Positions 10,760 to 22,189 of a DNA stretch of 64,000 bases are shown piece by piece. Origin of the DNA: Hyalella azteca (lineage: Eukaryota; Arthropoda; Malacostraca; Amphipoda; Hyalellidae). Numbering within the stretch: position 1 is the stretch's first letter; every line of letters starts with the position of its first letter. Where the stretch lies: NCBI RefSeq assembly GCF_000764305.2, contig NW_025940754.1, positions 1 to 64,000 of the forward strand. The letters run 5' to 3'. The notes beneath the pieces were generated by a model. The model was not told the origin of the DNA. It did not search any database and saw only the letters and a program-made list of their open reading frames with translations. Made by a program: the position numbers and the translations under genes.

Positions 10760-11590
10760 ATATATTAAATATATCACTCAAGTTTATTATTGACTCTGCG
10801 TTTGAATTTTGAATTAGTGCACGGAACAAATTATGAATCGATGCTGTGTTCAAATTATAAAAAGATTCCGTTTTTAAATTTTAAAACTTTTCTTCAAGTA
10901 AATGAATGTAAGTTACTCAATGTAAATTTAGTGTAAAATTTACATATATTGTTGTAGTATAACAAGAAGGTAGAAAACAATGAAATTATTAAAAGTACAA
11001 TATTGCTACATTCCAGTTCAGCAAAAATGTTTTATCTTGCTTCACCCATAATAAGTGGGTGAGCCATCTTTTCATGAAAAGATTATTGCAAGGAATGGAC
11101 GATCAGAGCATCACGCATTGAATATCATCAATAACAGAAAAATATAAAATAATGCAGTGACGCTCTAAATTGAAACGCTAACATAATCACCTATGTTATA
11201 AATGATAGCCATTGGAGAATGCACTAGCCCTGCTCGATCGAGTAAATAAGTACACATTTATTGTCTACTGCATCCGAACTCTCGATCGCATCGATGCTAC
11301 GGAGGCTTATTTCCCATGCCTCACCTAAGGCGGCTGTGGACACCGACTTGGCTTTCATTTCTTACTCACGTCGGCTATCAACTATAACTCAATTATTTTC
11401 TTCCTCTATCAACTTCGGCTATACGCAAATAGCGATACACTTTCAACGATGGCTGATACTGCTGATCGTCAATTAATTACATTCCTCACAAACGACTTGT
11501 GCTAACAATTCAAGTTCATTCCTTGTTTGCCACTGCATTGATCTACAACCTATAGTTTCTTTCCTCCCTATAAAACAACTCTCACGCTAA
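10760..11590. other. Arm A, unassigned
   Basis: AT-rich sequence without recognised gene, repeat or RNA. Confidence 0.4.
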
Positions 11591-11599
11591 TCACAAAAG

Positions 11600-11745
11600 C
11601 TCTGCTAGAGAGCTGGCAGCTTCTCGCCAGGCATCGGTGACGTTCGTTCCAACGTCGCCATGGAATTTTTAATCAGGGCGTCGCTCGTGGAGGAATTCCC
11701 TCGTCAATTCCTAGATTTCACTGCTGGTTACCTACCCTACCAAAA
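11600..11745 (+). repeat. Arm A anchor matching the edge of the arm B 11-bp array
   Basis: GAGCTGGCAGCTTCTCGCC through GGAATTTTTAATC and ACGGAGGAATT-like sequence recurs inverted at 46000-46100. In arm B an 11-bp minisatellite of about 780 bp starts right beside this block; in arm A it is missing, though two ACGT-containing phrases (GTGACGTTCG, CCAACGTCGC) sit here. Confidence 0.8.
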
Positions 11746-11865
11746 ATTATATGCAGACCATCGGCCATTATTCACTATAGATGTCATTTTAAAGAAGTCC
11801 TACTTCATCGTTCAGCTAACTTGTGTTGTCTCTAATAAATATTGCATAATATTTACTTATAGCAT

Positions 11866-11940
11866 AGGCAGGTTGGCTCAGCGATTAATGTTCAGAATAA
11901 CAATAGAGAAGTGAGTTGTGGGATCAGTCTCAGCTACCGG
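11866..11940 (+). repeat. Possible tRNA-derived SINE head
   Basis: TGGCTCAGCGATTA near 11874 resembles an RNA polymerase III A box, and GGGATCAGTCTC about 45 bases later loosely resembles a B box. The stretch does not fold as an intact tRNA and no second copy is visible, so the call is weak. Confidence 0.25.
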
Positions 11941-11959
11941 CGACATGTAGTTCTGGTCA

Positions 11960-13140
11960 AAATTGGCAAAGTTGCCGGTTGGTTTAATCTCAACAAAATT
12001 AGAGGAGTGAGTTACCCGTTCGAACGAACCCGCAATAAGGGGAGAAATTCTGCAATGTCCAGAATCAGCGAGACGTCTCATGTCATAATCAACGATTACA
12101 ACGTTGATTAATATTATTAGTAGTAAAGTTCAGTAAGTTTTGAAATGCGTGCTTTGCACGAACGCGTAATTTATGTTATTACAGGCACCTGATTTTATGA
12201 TCGCTGTAAATATATCAGTGGATAAATTGTGGAGCGAAAATATTCGTAATGAAAATGCTGCAGGACAAGTTTAGAATTCAAGAAAGACAGAATTAGCTGC
12301 TATCGTACATCGTTTAACCTCAATTTCGAGTTTTTTAAGGCGAAAATTCAACATGTGTCATTTTAAAATTCCTATTTTAATATGACACATTTGATTGCAT
12401 TTAATTTAATAATTTAATCAATAGAATATTCTTGGAAGAAAACTCTAAAGCCACATAAATTGTAGGTTTTTTATTCAGTTTAACATTGATATTCAAAAAA
12501 ATATCCTTCAAAGAAATCATTAAAAACGACTGCAATTGACAGGCGTATAACCATATTCCGGCCTTATTAAGTGCTGACATCCTTCACCGTTGCAACGTAC
12601 ATTGTATTTGTAGATCATTCATCAAATTACCAAATAAACCAACCGAGTTCAGCATGTCTTTGATGAATATTAATCAAAATATAATATTATTATTAATCAC
12701 CTATACAAATTTTAATTTACAAATTTTGTATTAATCCACATATACAAATTTTATTAATCGACTAATGATAATTGTTTACTGACCAATTCTTCTGTAATAT
12801 TGACTCACGATTAATACTGCATGACTTAGTCGGCGATCATGTCTCACTGATCACATCTCTCTCCCCTGTCGAATGCAGAATAAAATTTCCTGCATGACAT
12901 TCTGTTAAGGGATGCTTTGGAATTATATTAAATTAAACGTTATTGATTGCAGAAAGCAATTAAACTTCTCTATCATTAATAATTTGTCAAATCCGGATTA
13001 CTTCCATTAAGAACCTTGATAGATATGGACTAAGTAGTTGAGTTTTAGACGAGAAATATCTGAGTCGGAACGAACACATCGCTGCAAAATCTTAAACTAA
13101 TCGTACCATATTTTATTCCTGATTCCAATCCTGATATTTT
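11960..13140. other. Arm A, unassigned AT-rich sequence
   Basis: No gene or repeat recognised. Confidence 0.4.
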
Positions 13141-13149
13141 GTTCGTTAT

Positions 13150-15110
13150 GATTTGATTGCTTTAGTGTCAATCTCTTCATTTCGTTGTCGATATCAAGCA
13201 CCGCTGTGCGTGAGAACGGCCGGCCGTGGCCATAAGCCTTCTATTGCAATGGCCAATATTCGGGATTGGCGCATCGCGAGTCTGCATGGGCGTGCGACGC
13301 ATGAGTGAGCTTCCTGCTTTGATTGATGCGTCCAGAGGCTTAGGGATGCGCTATACCAGCACAAACGACATATTTCTGATAAACATGGATGCATGTGGAG
13401 TACGCTTACACACCGAGTTAATTTGCAAACTATGGAAAATATATAACATTATCTTATATTTGTGGGATTGCATCACGTTTGTCCAAATTTGTATATGACA
13501 GACTTGGTCATAATTATAATATACCAACCATAGACAGTTGCACCTAAAAAATGCAGCCTTTACAAACAGTACATCTGTAATACTACAACACATCTACAAG
13601 GATCCAGCCAATCTTGCGCACATCAGCACATCTTCAACACTGAATCAAACTTCAACATTGATGTACATCTTTACACTGAAGCACATCTTCAATACCGAAG
13701 ATCATCTCTGATACTTCAGCAAATCTACATCACCTACTGATGTCTGCAACGTTATCTGTAAAACTTCATGAGATGTGTAACTGTTCAGGACATATACATC
13801 ACGTCACATCTGTAACACCTCGGCCCATCCCAAATCCTCAGCACATCCCCAACGCCTCAGTACATCGCTGGTACTCCGCACGTCCCTAGCCAGATGAATT
13901 ACTGCAGACTTCCACGAAAAATATCAGGTTAAAAATTTGGAATACAGCCGGGCAGTGAAAAATGACAGTTTCTCGATGGTCGTCCGTTCGTCGTTTGTAA
14001 GGGAAAACAGTTTCCGATAACGCTCCATGCAGTCGATGTTGCAGCTAAAAAGCTCCTGCCAAGAGACTTGTAAACAAAACTTTGGTCTTTGTCATGGCGT
14101 AATGGTGCGCGAGTGAGTTTTCGTTGATACAGTTTTTGGTATCCGAGCAGTTCCAATGTTGCCTTTGATTTAATGTACAAGAGAAATATAGTTCACTGGA
14201 AATTTGACAAATATGCTTTTTTCCCAAATTCAATTAGATGAACAATTAAAATACTCTCACCATCAACCTGATAGCAGCTATAAAGATATAGTGTCGCCAG
14301 TGAACAGGAGTCATAATTCATTACCAAAATTGCCACCAATGAGTTACAAATTTAATGATTGTCTGGTATTAGGAATAATTCGTTGAGGGATAAATTTTAC
14401 ATTACACTCCAACTCATTTAATTTTAGTGTTAATTAATTTCGACAGTACGCTGGTCGTGAAACTCAACCTAAAGAGCATCATAAATGATTCGTCGTGTTC
14501 TAAATCCGAATCCAAAAACCACTTTGGGGACGTAAATTCAGGCATTTATCACAATATTGAGAAATTTATTTAGCGTTCAACCGCGTTGCCTTGAAATTAT
14601 AGTTACATCAAGTACAGAATAAATTTTTCCGATCACTTTGCTCCGGAGACGTTGACAGCCCTCCAGGAACCGACGGAATAACTTTGCGAAGGAAACTCCT
14701 GAAGATACTTCAAGTAGTTTCTCGGCCTGAAGATATTTCAAGTAGTTTCTAGGAGCTTCTCGAAGACTCGGGAAAATCAAGTTTCTCATCTCCTCGGAAT
14801 AACTCCGGAGACTGGAAATCTTGCAGGAGGGAAATTACAGACCGAAAAGCAAGTTTTCACATCAAACAAAAAGTCAACATTGTTGTGAAGTGAAGACAGA
14901 CGATGCCGTCTCAGGCTGCAGCATCCGACGCTTCTTGTCATCAGGGCGCATTCAGTCTTGCCTTCTATCAGCATCAATCAAAGGCTTGGTTTCCACCAGC
15001 ATCACTCAAAGGCTTGGTTTCCTTGAGCATCAATCAAAGTCTTGGTTTCCATCAGCATCAATCGAAGCCTTGTTTTTAAGGCTTTATCAACCAGAGATTT
15101 TGTAGTCAGA
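13150..15110 (+). repeat. Composite module, first copy in arm A
   Basis: Ordered landmarks: GGCCATAAGCCTTCTATTG (13226), GGATTGGCGCATCGCGAG, a degenerate GCACATCT-CAACAC array (about 13600-13900), CCGTTCGTCGTTTGTAAGG (about 13981), CTCCGGAGACG-type sequence (14640-14820), and a 28-bp tandem array around CATCAATCAAAGGCTTGG (14970-15080). The same landmarks recur in the same order at 18.0-20.45 kb and, inverted and shortened, at 43.99-44.93 kb. Confidence 0.85.
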
Positions 15111-17830
15111 CCACAATAATTAGTCTTACTTTCAACATAAAACCAGACATTATTCAGGAAGCTCATGGTCCTCAACCTAAACGCCACAACTTTGCTTCTG
15201 GACCACACAAATGTGAAAAAAGTCAAAACTACTCATACCAGCACAGAGTAAGCGAAGTGTTAACTTCATGGGTAACTTTCATCAACAGCCGCAGGACGGT
15301 CAGTGGCCGCATTTCGATGTAGGTTTTAAAAGTCGATCGTTCGTTGCTGGGATCGCCACTTAAACAGCTCTACTCAGAATGCAATATACATTCATTATAT
15401 ACGTACTCAACGTTGCTGTGTCATCTGCGTCACTTAATTGCAACGGAAAAAAGTCACGGATGTCTCAACACCTTTCATTCGATCAATATTAAGCGATCTC
15501 TTTGAGCCACGACAGCTCAATAGAATTAAATTTACGCGTAAAACTGATAGCTTCATAGAGTAGCTTCCGTCCGGGTAAACAATTACATTCATAATTTCAA
15601 TTAGTCACGGACCAACCCCACCCTAATCATCTGAGTACATATTGTTGTAGTTGATTTATGTGTCAGTGAGAAATTGGGTTTGAAGCCCAAAATAAGTGTC
15701 CGCGTTTTTCGTCAAGCACTTCATAGAGTATATTTGCGGTGGAGAGAGAACTCATAGTTCTAACAAATTGTTAATTCTAGCAGCTAAGAAATTACTCCAG
15801 CGGCCGCGCTGTGGCCTGTCGGTAACAGCAAGACACGCCCGGAGGTGTTCGGGCGCCATGGGCTATGTTGCCTTCGTCTTTTTTCGTCTCCCCTTAGAAG
15901 TCGACCAGGCCTTGGCTTAAAATTTGGAGGGAAAGTCTTCGCTGATAGATCTCATCAAAAAAGCTAAAGTTTCGACTATTATACCTATAGACTCTTAAAC
16001 AAGTATATGTTTATAGTGCCACAAAATCGCATGTATGTAGGTCTCTGTAAGGAATACAGACTCTAGAAGGCGATGCCTTTATATAAGCAAAGTAGCGAAA
16101 ACACTACAAGTATTTCCAAGTGTGGGTCCTCATTTGGTATTTCATGGTAACTTTTCATTTCTATGTATTTAGTGATTAATTGTATTGGCTTAATAAGTAG
16201 TATCGAATGAATATAATTTCTTCCTGTTTATTTAATCGAGTCACTTTGTTATTAATTTGTTAAAATTTCTATGAACTGTTGTTTTGCGCACTAAAATTAT
16301 TACAAATAGTTTGAACTTCATTATCCATGAATCAGACAACTGCACCCTGAAATCTATATATTCTCTACATGAAGATCGCTGAATTTTTGTGCACTGTCTA
16401 TTATTGAAGGTATTTCAATGGACACTGAACTCCACCACATCTGCGTTGCAAATTAGTTTGGAATTCTCACATGACTTAGAGATTTCAGGTTTGAAGGCTG
16501 AAAATAATTCCACAAACAGAAAAAAGAAAATCTGATTGCCGTAAAAGTTCATCGCAAATAATCTTATATTGAAGAAATATCAACTTTCTGAATAAGGTAA
16601 TAACTTACAAGGTAATTTTAGCTCGACAACTGACAACAAGCGATCACGAGCTGCGCAACACAGCAGTAAAGAAAGGGTCCAAGTTTGCGGTAAAAACCAC
16701 CTATAGAACAATGCTACATTCTCTGCTATCACTAGTTTTATTCGGGGCTGTAAAATGCAAATGTATGAAATTCTGTTTTGGTTTTTGTATTGAAAGAATA
16801 TGAAGAAGCGATATTTCATGCATGTATTTTGAAGTTTTGGTAGCGCGGCCTTCACAACTTCCCCCGTTGTAACTTCTGATAAAGATGTAAAGTCGGAGCG
16901 TGGAGAGTTTTAAATATGAATTAATCGAAATGCTTTGAATGTCGCATCCCGCAAAGAGTATCTGATGATTTTTAAGCTTTATTTGTGCTGAAGCAGGAAA
17001 TGTTTGCTTCTTGCTGGACTATGGAAAATTTAGTTTCATCTCTTTTATGAGAGGACGATTATTTTTCATTCGCTCAAAATTTATGTCATCACTTGCATTG
17101 TGATCTGAATATTTTCTTTTATTTTATCACTCAAAAAATAGATGTACAGTTGTACACGAACATATAACTTCGTCTAGCCTGCAAAACGAAGCTATAAACC
17201 CTGAGAGGATTAATACGTAGCCAATTTCACTAACTCACTTAAGGCAATTTGTTTAGATATCTGAGCACATTTAAAAAAGAGATTGGTATAAAACCTCCTG
17301 GATTACGTTTGCATTGTACTGCACCTTCACAAGAATTATTTTTCCTCAACTGTTCATAGCATCGGAAAGTGTTACAAGAAATATCTTTTTGAACGTGCTA
17401 ATTGATCTTATTAAGATACCATCAAGCAATTTAATTGGCGATAAAAATTAACATATTTTATGATGTTAATCTTTATCAAACTTGTACCTGCGGCTCGTTT
17501 CGATACATACATAACCTCTTTGTATGAAAAATCCTCCACACTGTGATTAATTGCCATTTGACACGATTAGATTAGTTCATCTTGTCATCAAATTTATTAT
17601 TATCATCTCGTCATTATTAACATCTCGTCATCAAATTATTGCTAAAAGAATTCCTATTTATAAATTAATTAACTATGCACAGCTCATACATTAAAATTAG
17701 CCGCTATGCTTGTACTGCCTTTCACGTAAAAAATACGAGCTATCACTCTTTTCTTCAAGTAAATGATGCAGATATATTTATCATCATATCAATTATCTTG
17801 TTAATTCGCAGGTTAAATTAATCCAGCAGT
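15111..17830. other. Sequence between the two direct modules of arm A
   Basis: Not matched in arm B by eye. A GC-richer patch at 15790-15910 contains a short open frame (15696-15920) that I cannot relate to any protein. The rest is AT-rich without recognised features. Confidence 0.4.
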
Positions 17831-17839
17831 GAAAGGTCA

Positions 17840-18026
17840 AGTTCAGACATGGCGGGCTAATAAGCGCTAGTCTCGTATCGCCGTTCAATTTGACGCATTT
17901 CCAAGACGCAGTCTGGCGAGCGAGACGCCACATTCGCGAGACTCGGTCTGGCGCACTGCATTCATTTTGACGCAATCCAGCTTGCAAGACGCCGCTTTCC
18001 CGAGACGCAGTCCGGCGAGCGAGACG
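17840..18026 (+). repeat. Degenerate repeat of GAGACGCAGTCTGGCGAGC phrases
   Basis: The phrase CGAGACGC with AGTCTGGCG or AGTCCGGCG recurs several times at irregular spacing, leading into the 34-bp array. It is CpG-rich compared with its surroundings. Confidence 0.7.
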
Positions 18027-18222
18027 GCCGTAGTCATAAGCCTTCTATTGCATGAGAAGGCCCGTAGCCATAATCCTTCTATTGCATGAGAAGGCCCGTA
18101 GCCATAAGCCTTCTATTGCATGAGAAGGGCCGTAGCCATAAGCCTCCTATTGCATGAGAAGGTTGTAGCCATAAGCCTTCTATTGCATGAGAAGGGCCGT
18201 AGCCATGAGCCTTCTATTACAG
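18027..18222 (+). repeat. 34-bp tandem repeat, about six copies
   Basis: Units begin at 18027, 18061, 18095, 18129, 18163 (one base shorter) and 18196, each with CGTAGCCATAAGCCTTC and TATTGCATGAGAAGG. The other two copies of the module (13226 and about 44870) have a single unit, so the expansion is local. Confidence 0.93.
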
Positions 18223-18569
18223 TGGTCAATATTCGGGATTGGCGCATCGCGAGTCTGCATGTGCACGCGACGCATGAGTGAGCCTCTTGCTTTGATTGAT
18301 GCGTCCAGAGACTTAGGGATGCGCTATACCAGCACAAACGACATACTTCTGATAAACATGAATGGATCTGGAACGCTTTGGGTGCGCTTGAAGAGCGAGG
18401 ATATTGGGTGCACGTCAGATTATTTGTACCATTATTTGGCATATGTGGAAATGGATCTCATTTCTACCAAGTCTATGTATATGACAGAGACACAGAGACA
18501 GGCTCTAATATTATAATGTCTCCACTAAGTACTGCTTTAACTCTCAAATGTAGCTTTAAAACACAGCTC

Positions 18570-19050
18570 ATTTGTAACACCTCAGCATATCTGGGGACCT
18601 CATTGAAGTATACAAATATACTCATGGCTTATACAAGGTCCCAGAAGGATTACTAGAATTTGAAACAAGAACCAACACCAGGGGCCACGGCTATAAACTA
18701 AAAAAACAGCGTTGGAACACATCCATGCGACAACATTTCTTCTCGCTTCGAGTCACCGACATGTGGAACAGCCTCCCTGATAGCATCGTTGAAGCTCCGA
18801 GTATGAACATCTTCAAAAACAGACTAGACGAAGCTATGCAGGGGCATATGTTGTCTTAAAATGCCTAGCAAATTACGGAGCAGGCAATAAGTCCAGCAGC
18901 TATCTCAATCAATCGTCAGTTATGGAAAGATCGGGTTCCAAAGGCCGGATCCCTTGTGAATCAAGTCACGAAAAGTTCAAGAATCGGCAACAGGCCATGG
19001 GCCTATTTCTTCAACGCCGACACTTCTATTCTATTCTATTCTATATCTGC
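18570..19050 (+). mobile_element. 5'-truncated LINE (non-LTR retrotransposon) insertion
   Basis: Interrupts module homology: arm B (about 44480-44530) runs straight from AAAACACAGCTCAT to CTGACATCTGCAAC-like sequence. The insert has the C-terminus of a LINE ORF2, a short 3' region and a 3' tail of TTCTA repeats (about 19024-19044), as in CR1/L2-type LINEs that end in short microsatellites. Exact ends and target duplication could not be fixed. Confidence 0.75.
18602..18859 (+). pseudogene. LINE ORF2 C-terminal fragment (85 codons)
   Basis: Open from 18602 to a TAA at 18857-18859. The peptide starts IEVYKYTHGLYK, then TRGHGYKLKKQR, then FFSLRVTDMWNSLPDSIVEA and a FKNRLDEAM end. This arrangement (TRGH..KL.K, FF..RV...WNSLP, F+ +LD) is the well-known C-terminus downstream of the reverse transcriptase domain in many metazoan LINEs. 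The reverse transcriptase and endonuclease domains are missing, so this is a dead 5'-truncated copy. The reading frame of the fragment itself is intact, suggesting limited age. Confidence 0.85.
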
Positions 19051-20587
19051 TGTCTGCGCCTCCTGACATCTGCAACACCTCATGTGTGCATTAATTATAC
19101 GTACTTAGCCCATCGTCTGTATATTATGATCTCCAGTACCGATGTCTTTCATCACCACTGAAGCACTTCAACTGAAGTATTCCAGCACAACTACAGCACC
19201 TACTAATATCTACAACATCTCGTCATCTTGTTATATATCACAACTGTAATACTTAGGCACATCACCAACTCTTCAGCACATCTCAAACACCTCGGCACAT
19301 CGCTGGCTCTCAGCACGCCCAAGATGATTTACTGACTTCTAAGAAAAAGATCACGCTCGAAATTTCAAAACCAGCCGGGCAGGAAAAATTGACAGTTTCT
19401 CGATGGACGTCCGTTCGTCGTTTGTAAGGGAAAACAGTATCCGATAACGCGCCATGCAGTCAATGTTTCTGCTAAAGAGCTTTTGTTAAGGGACTTGTAA
19501 ACAAAAGTTCCAGTCTTTGTCTCGACGTAATGGTGCTCGAGTGAGTTCTCTTTGTGTTAGTTTTTTTGTACGAGTTGTAGAAATAGTGTTGAAAACCCAT
19601 GTGAGTAATACAGTTTTTTATAATATATATCATAATTATTTCAAATATTTAATTTATCTATAATTAATATAATAAGTAATTCAAATATAATTACATGATT
19701 ACCTATTACTTAATTTTTGCTCTTACGCATCATAAACCAATTCATTCGAATTTTATGTAAATTCGTCTCGCGAGAACGCTAGACTAGAAAATTAGCCTTT
19801 TATTAATATCATGACTAATTAGGTGCACTTTGACTTCATATTGAAAATAAATTTCTGGGAGCATGCACGATGATACGATGCCTGCACGATGATGCCTGCA
19901 TTGGAGCATGCACGATGATATGGGAAAGAATACTTAACATTCAATTGCATCGTCATGAATTTCTAGTTACTTCTGAATAGTGAATAAAGTCACGAGATCG
20001 CCATGCTCCGGAGGCGTTGACTCTCATCCAAGAACCGACAGAATGACTTCGCGGAAGAAACTCGTGAAGATATTTCAAGTAGTTTCTTGGAGCTTCTCGA
20101 AGACAATCGAGTTTCTCGTTTCCCCGGGACAACTCCAGAGACTGGAGTTCTAGTTGGCGGGAAATTACAGAACAAAAAGCAAGTTTCTACTCCGAACAAA
20201 ACTTCAACATTGTTGCTAAGTTAAGACAGACAATGCCGTCTCAGGCTGCAGCATCGGACGCTTCTTGTCACCAAAGCGCACCTAGTCTTGCCTTCTATCA
20301 GCATCAATCAAAGGCTTGGTTTCCAACAACATCAATCAAAGGCTTGGTTTCCAGTAGCATCAATAAAAATTTTAGTTTCATGACCACATCAACTAGATCT
20401 TTGGTTTCTAGTCCACAATGACTTGAGTTTTATTTGCAAGACTGAAACTTGTATTTATCAATCACGCTCTTGATCGTCAAAAATTGGTTCTGTTCCACAG
20501 CAATGAAAATCAACTGCAATCCACATATCGGGGTACATGCGATTAAACTGACACGAGTTCTGTACGAAAGCTCGAGGCGCAGTTGTA

Positions 20588-22189
20588 CAGAGGGGGGAAA
20601 TAAATATTCGTACACTTGAAAAATCGTATTTTAATGTATGTAAGTACACAAACTTAACAGGAAAAGTGATTTAAATTATGTATAGAGACGCATAGTATTC
20701 AAAAATACTATCAAAAGAAATTAAATCTCAATGCAACAAAAAACAATGCAACATGTTCACTTTTCGGGTGAAAAAAGTATTCGTACAAAACAATAAATCC
20801 GCATTATTTTAATTTAATACTTGGTTGAATACCCTTTATTCAGCTCAACAAATACCAGTCTATTTCTATACGTCTCGACCAATGATTTGCAGATGCTGAC
20901 TGGTATTTTATACTATTCTTCTTGGCACACCACCTTAAGATTCTCAATGTTTGTTGGGGACCTTTTCTTAATTTGAATCTTCAAATACCGCCACAAATTT
21001 TCAATCGGATTTAAGTCTGGCGACTGGCTTGGCCATTCCATAACGTGTACATTTCTATCAGCGAACCATTTCTTTGTGGATATTGCAGTATGCTTAGGAT
21101 CGTTATCCTGCTGGAAAATCCAATCACCAGGGAGCTCTACTTTCTCAACAGAAGTCGTCAAATTATTTTCCAGGATGCTCTGGTAGTTTGCAGCATTCAT
21201 CCTACCATCTTTAAGTGATATGTTACCAACAACTTTTGCGGAGAAACAGCCCCAGATCATGATGTTGCCACCACCAAACTTTACAGTAGGCACAGTGTTC
21301 TTTGGAAGGTAGGCTTCACCGTCTTTCCTCCACACATGGTGACGATAATTTCGACCGAAAAGCTCAATTTTTGTTTCGTCCGTCCAAAGAACCTTTTCCC
21401 AAAAAGCATAGTCTTTGTCCTTATGCTCCTTGACGAATTTCAGCCTGGCATCTCGATGTCGTTTCATTAGGAGTGGGGTCTTTCTTGGGGTGCGTGATTT
21501 TAATTCGTTTCTGTGAAGTTCATTGCTTATCGTTCGTTTGGTTACTTGAATTCCTGAGGCACTCAGGTGACTTTGCAACTCTCCTCGAGTAATCTGTGGA
21601 TTTTCTTGGATTTTTCGTCCCAATAATCTAGCAGATCGTGCAGAAATCTTCCTAGGAGCACCTGATCGTCTTTGGTTTTCAACGCTGTCACGGGTCTTGA
21701 AGCGTCCAATGAACGAAGCAACTGTACTAAAAGGAATATTCAAGTGGCTAGCAATCTTCCTATAACTTTCTCTCCTTCCTTCCAACGCGATAGAATTAGT
21801 TGTTTTTGGGAACTTGTTAGTTCTTTACCTTTAGCCATTTTTGAGACCTTCTTGTACTACGGGCAGTTGCAGAATGATCTGGTAGTTGCAAAATACGTTA
21901 ACTATGGTTACTGATTACATTACTGGAACGTGTTACATGTTTCTAGTACATTCTGGAATGTTCTGGTGTGAAATATTAGTCAAAAGTTGTTTTGTACGAA
22001 TACTTTTTTGATCCGAAGAAGTTAACATGTTGCATTAATTTTTGTTGCATTGAGATTTAATTTCTATTGATGCTATTTTTGAATACAATGCGCCTCTATA
22101 CATAATATAAATCACTTATCCTGTTCAGTTTGTGTACTTACATTAAAATGCGATTTTTCAAGTGTACGAATATTTATTTCCCCCCACTG
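20588..22189 (-). mobile_element. Tc1/mariner element with long inverted repeats (1602 bp), inserted at TA
   Basis: Flanked by TA (20586-20587 and 22190-22191). Inverted repeats of about 205 bp (20588-20797 and about 21985-22189) begin CAGAGGGGGGAAATAAATA and CAGTGGGGGGAAATAAATA. A TATTCGTACA motif occurs near both the outer and the inner end of each repeat, the IR/DR arrangement. Arm B of the inverted duplication holds the unoccupied site near 43845 (CGCAGTTGTA then TCTTCGCC on the minus strand), so the insertion postdates the duplication. Confidence 0.95.
20814..21838 (-). pseudogene. Tc1-family transposase, DD34E, with one frameshift and one nonsense codon
   Basis: The start is the ATG at 21838 (protein begins MAKGKELTSSQ). 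A one-base shift near 21785 moves the frame to a long open stretch of about 290 codons, then TAG at 20913-20915 ends it; the frame stays open beyond to a TAA at 20814-20816 after a GYSTKY end, the usual Tc1 C-terminus. The stop sits where the family has Trp (TGG to TAG). Domains: N-terminal paired-like helix-turn-helix with RKIASHLNIPFSTV, a basic GAPRKIS hook, then the catalytic core with WTDETKIELFG, FQQDNDPKHTA and SPDLNPIENLW. Counting from the second Asp to the Glu gives 34 residues, so the DDE triad is complete. Total length matches the usual roughly 340 residues. It would not be expressed intact because of the two lesions. Confidence 0.93.

Larger units (their letters stand above)
18223..20450 (+). 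repeat. Composite module, second copy in arm A
   Basis: Repeats the landmark order of 13150-15110, with a LINE tail inserted at about 18570-19050. The terminal 28-bp array has units at 20302, 20330, 20358 and 20387. A small direct-repeat patch based on GCATGCACGATGAT lies at 19860-19922. Confidence 0.85.

Noticed and set aside
10484..10768. Open frame with TVTLVLG repeats
   Set aside because: Produced by the 21-bp minisatellite (seven codons per unit); no start context or protein-like composition.
14821..15105. Open frame with repeated SIKGLVSTSI phrases, similar frames at 20233-20421 and 43998-44201
   Set aside because: All three follow the 28-bp tandem repeat in the composite module; phase differs along the array and no start or splice structure is conserved, so protein coding is unlikely.
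15696..15920. GC-richer 74-codon open frame
   Set aside because: No domain or family resemblance and not conserved in arm B.
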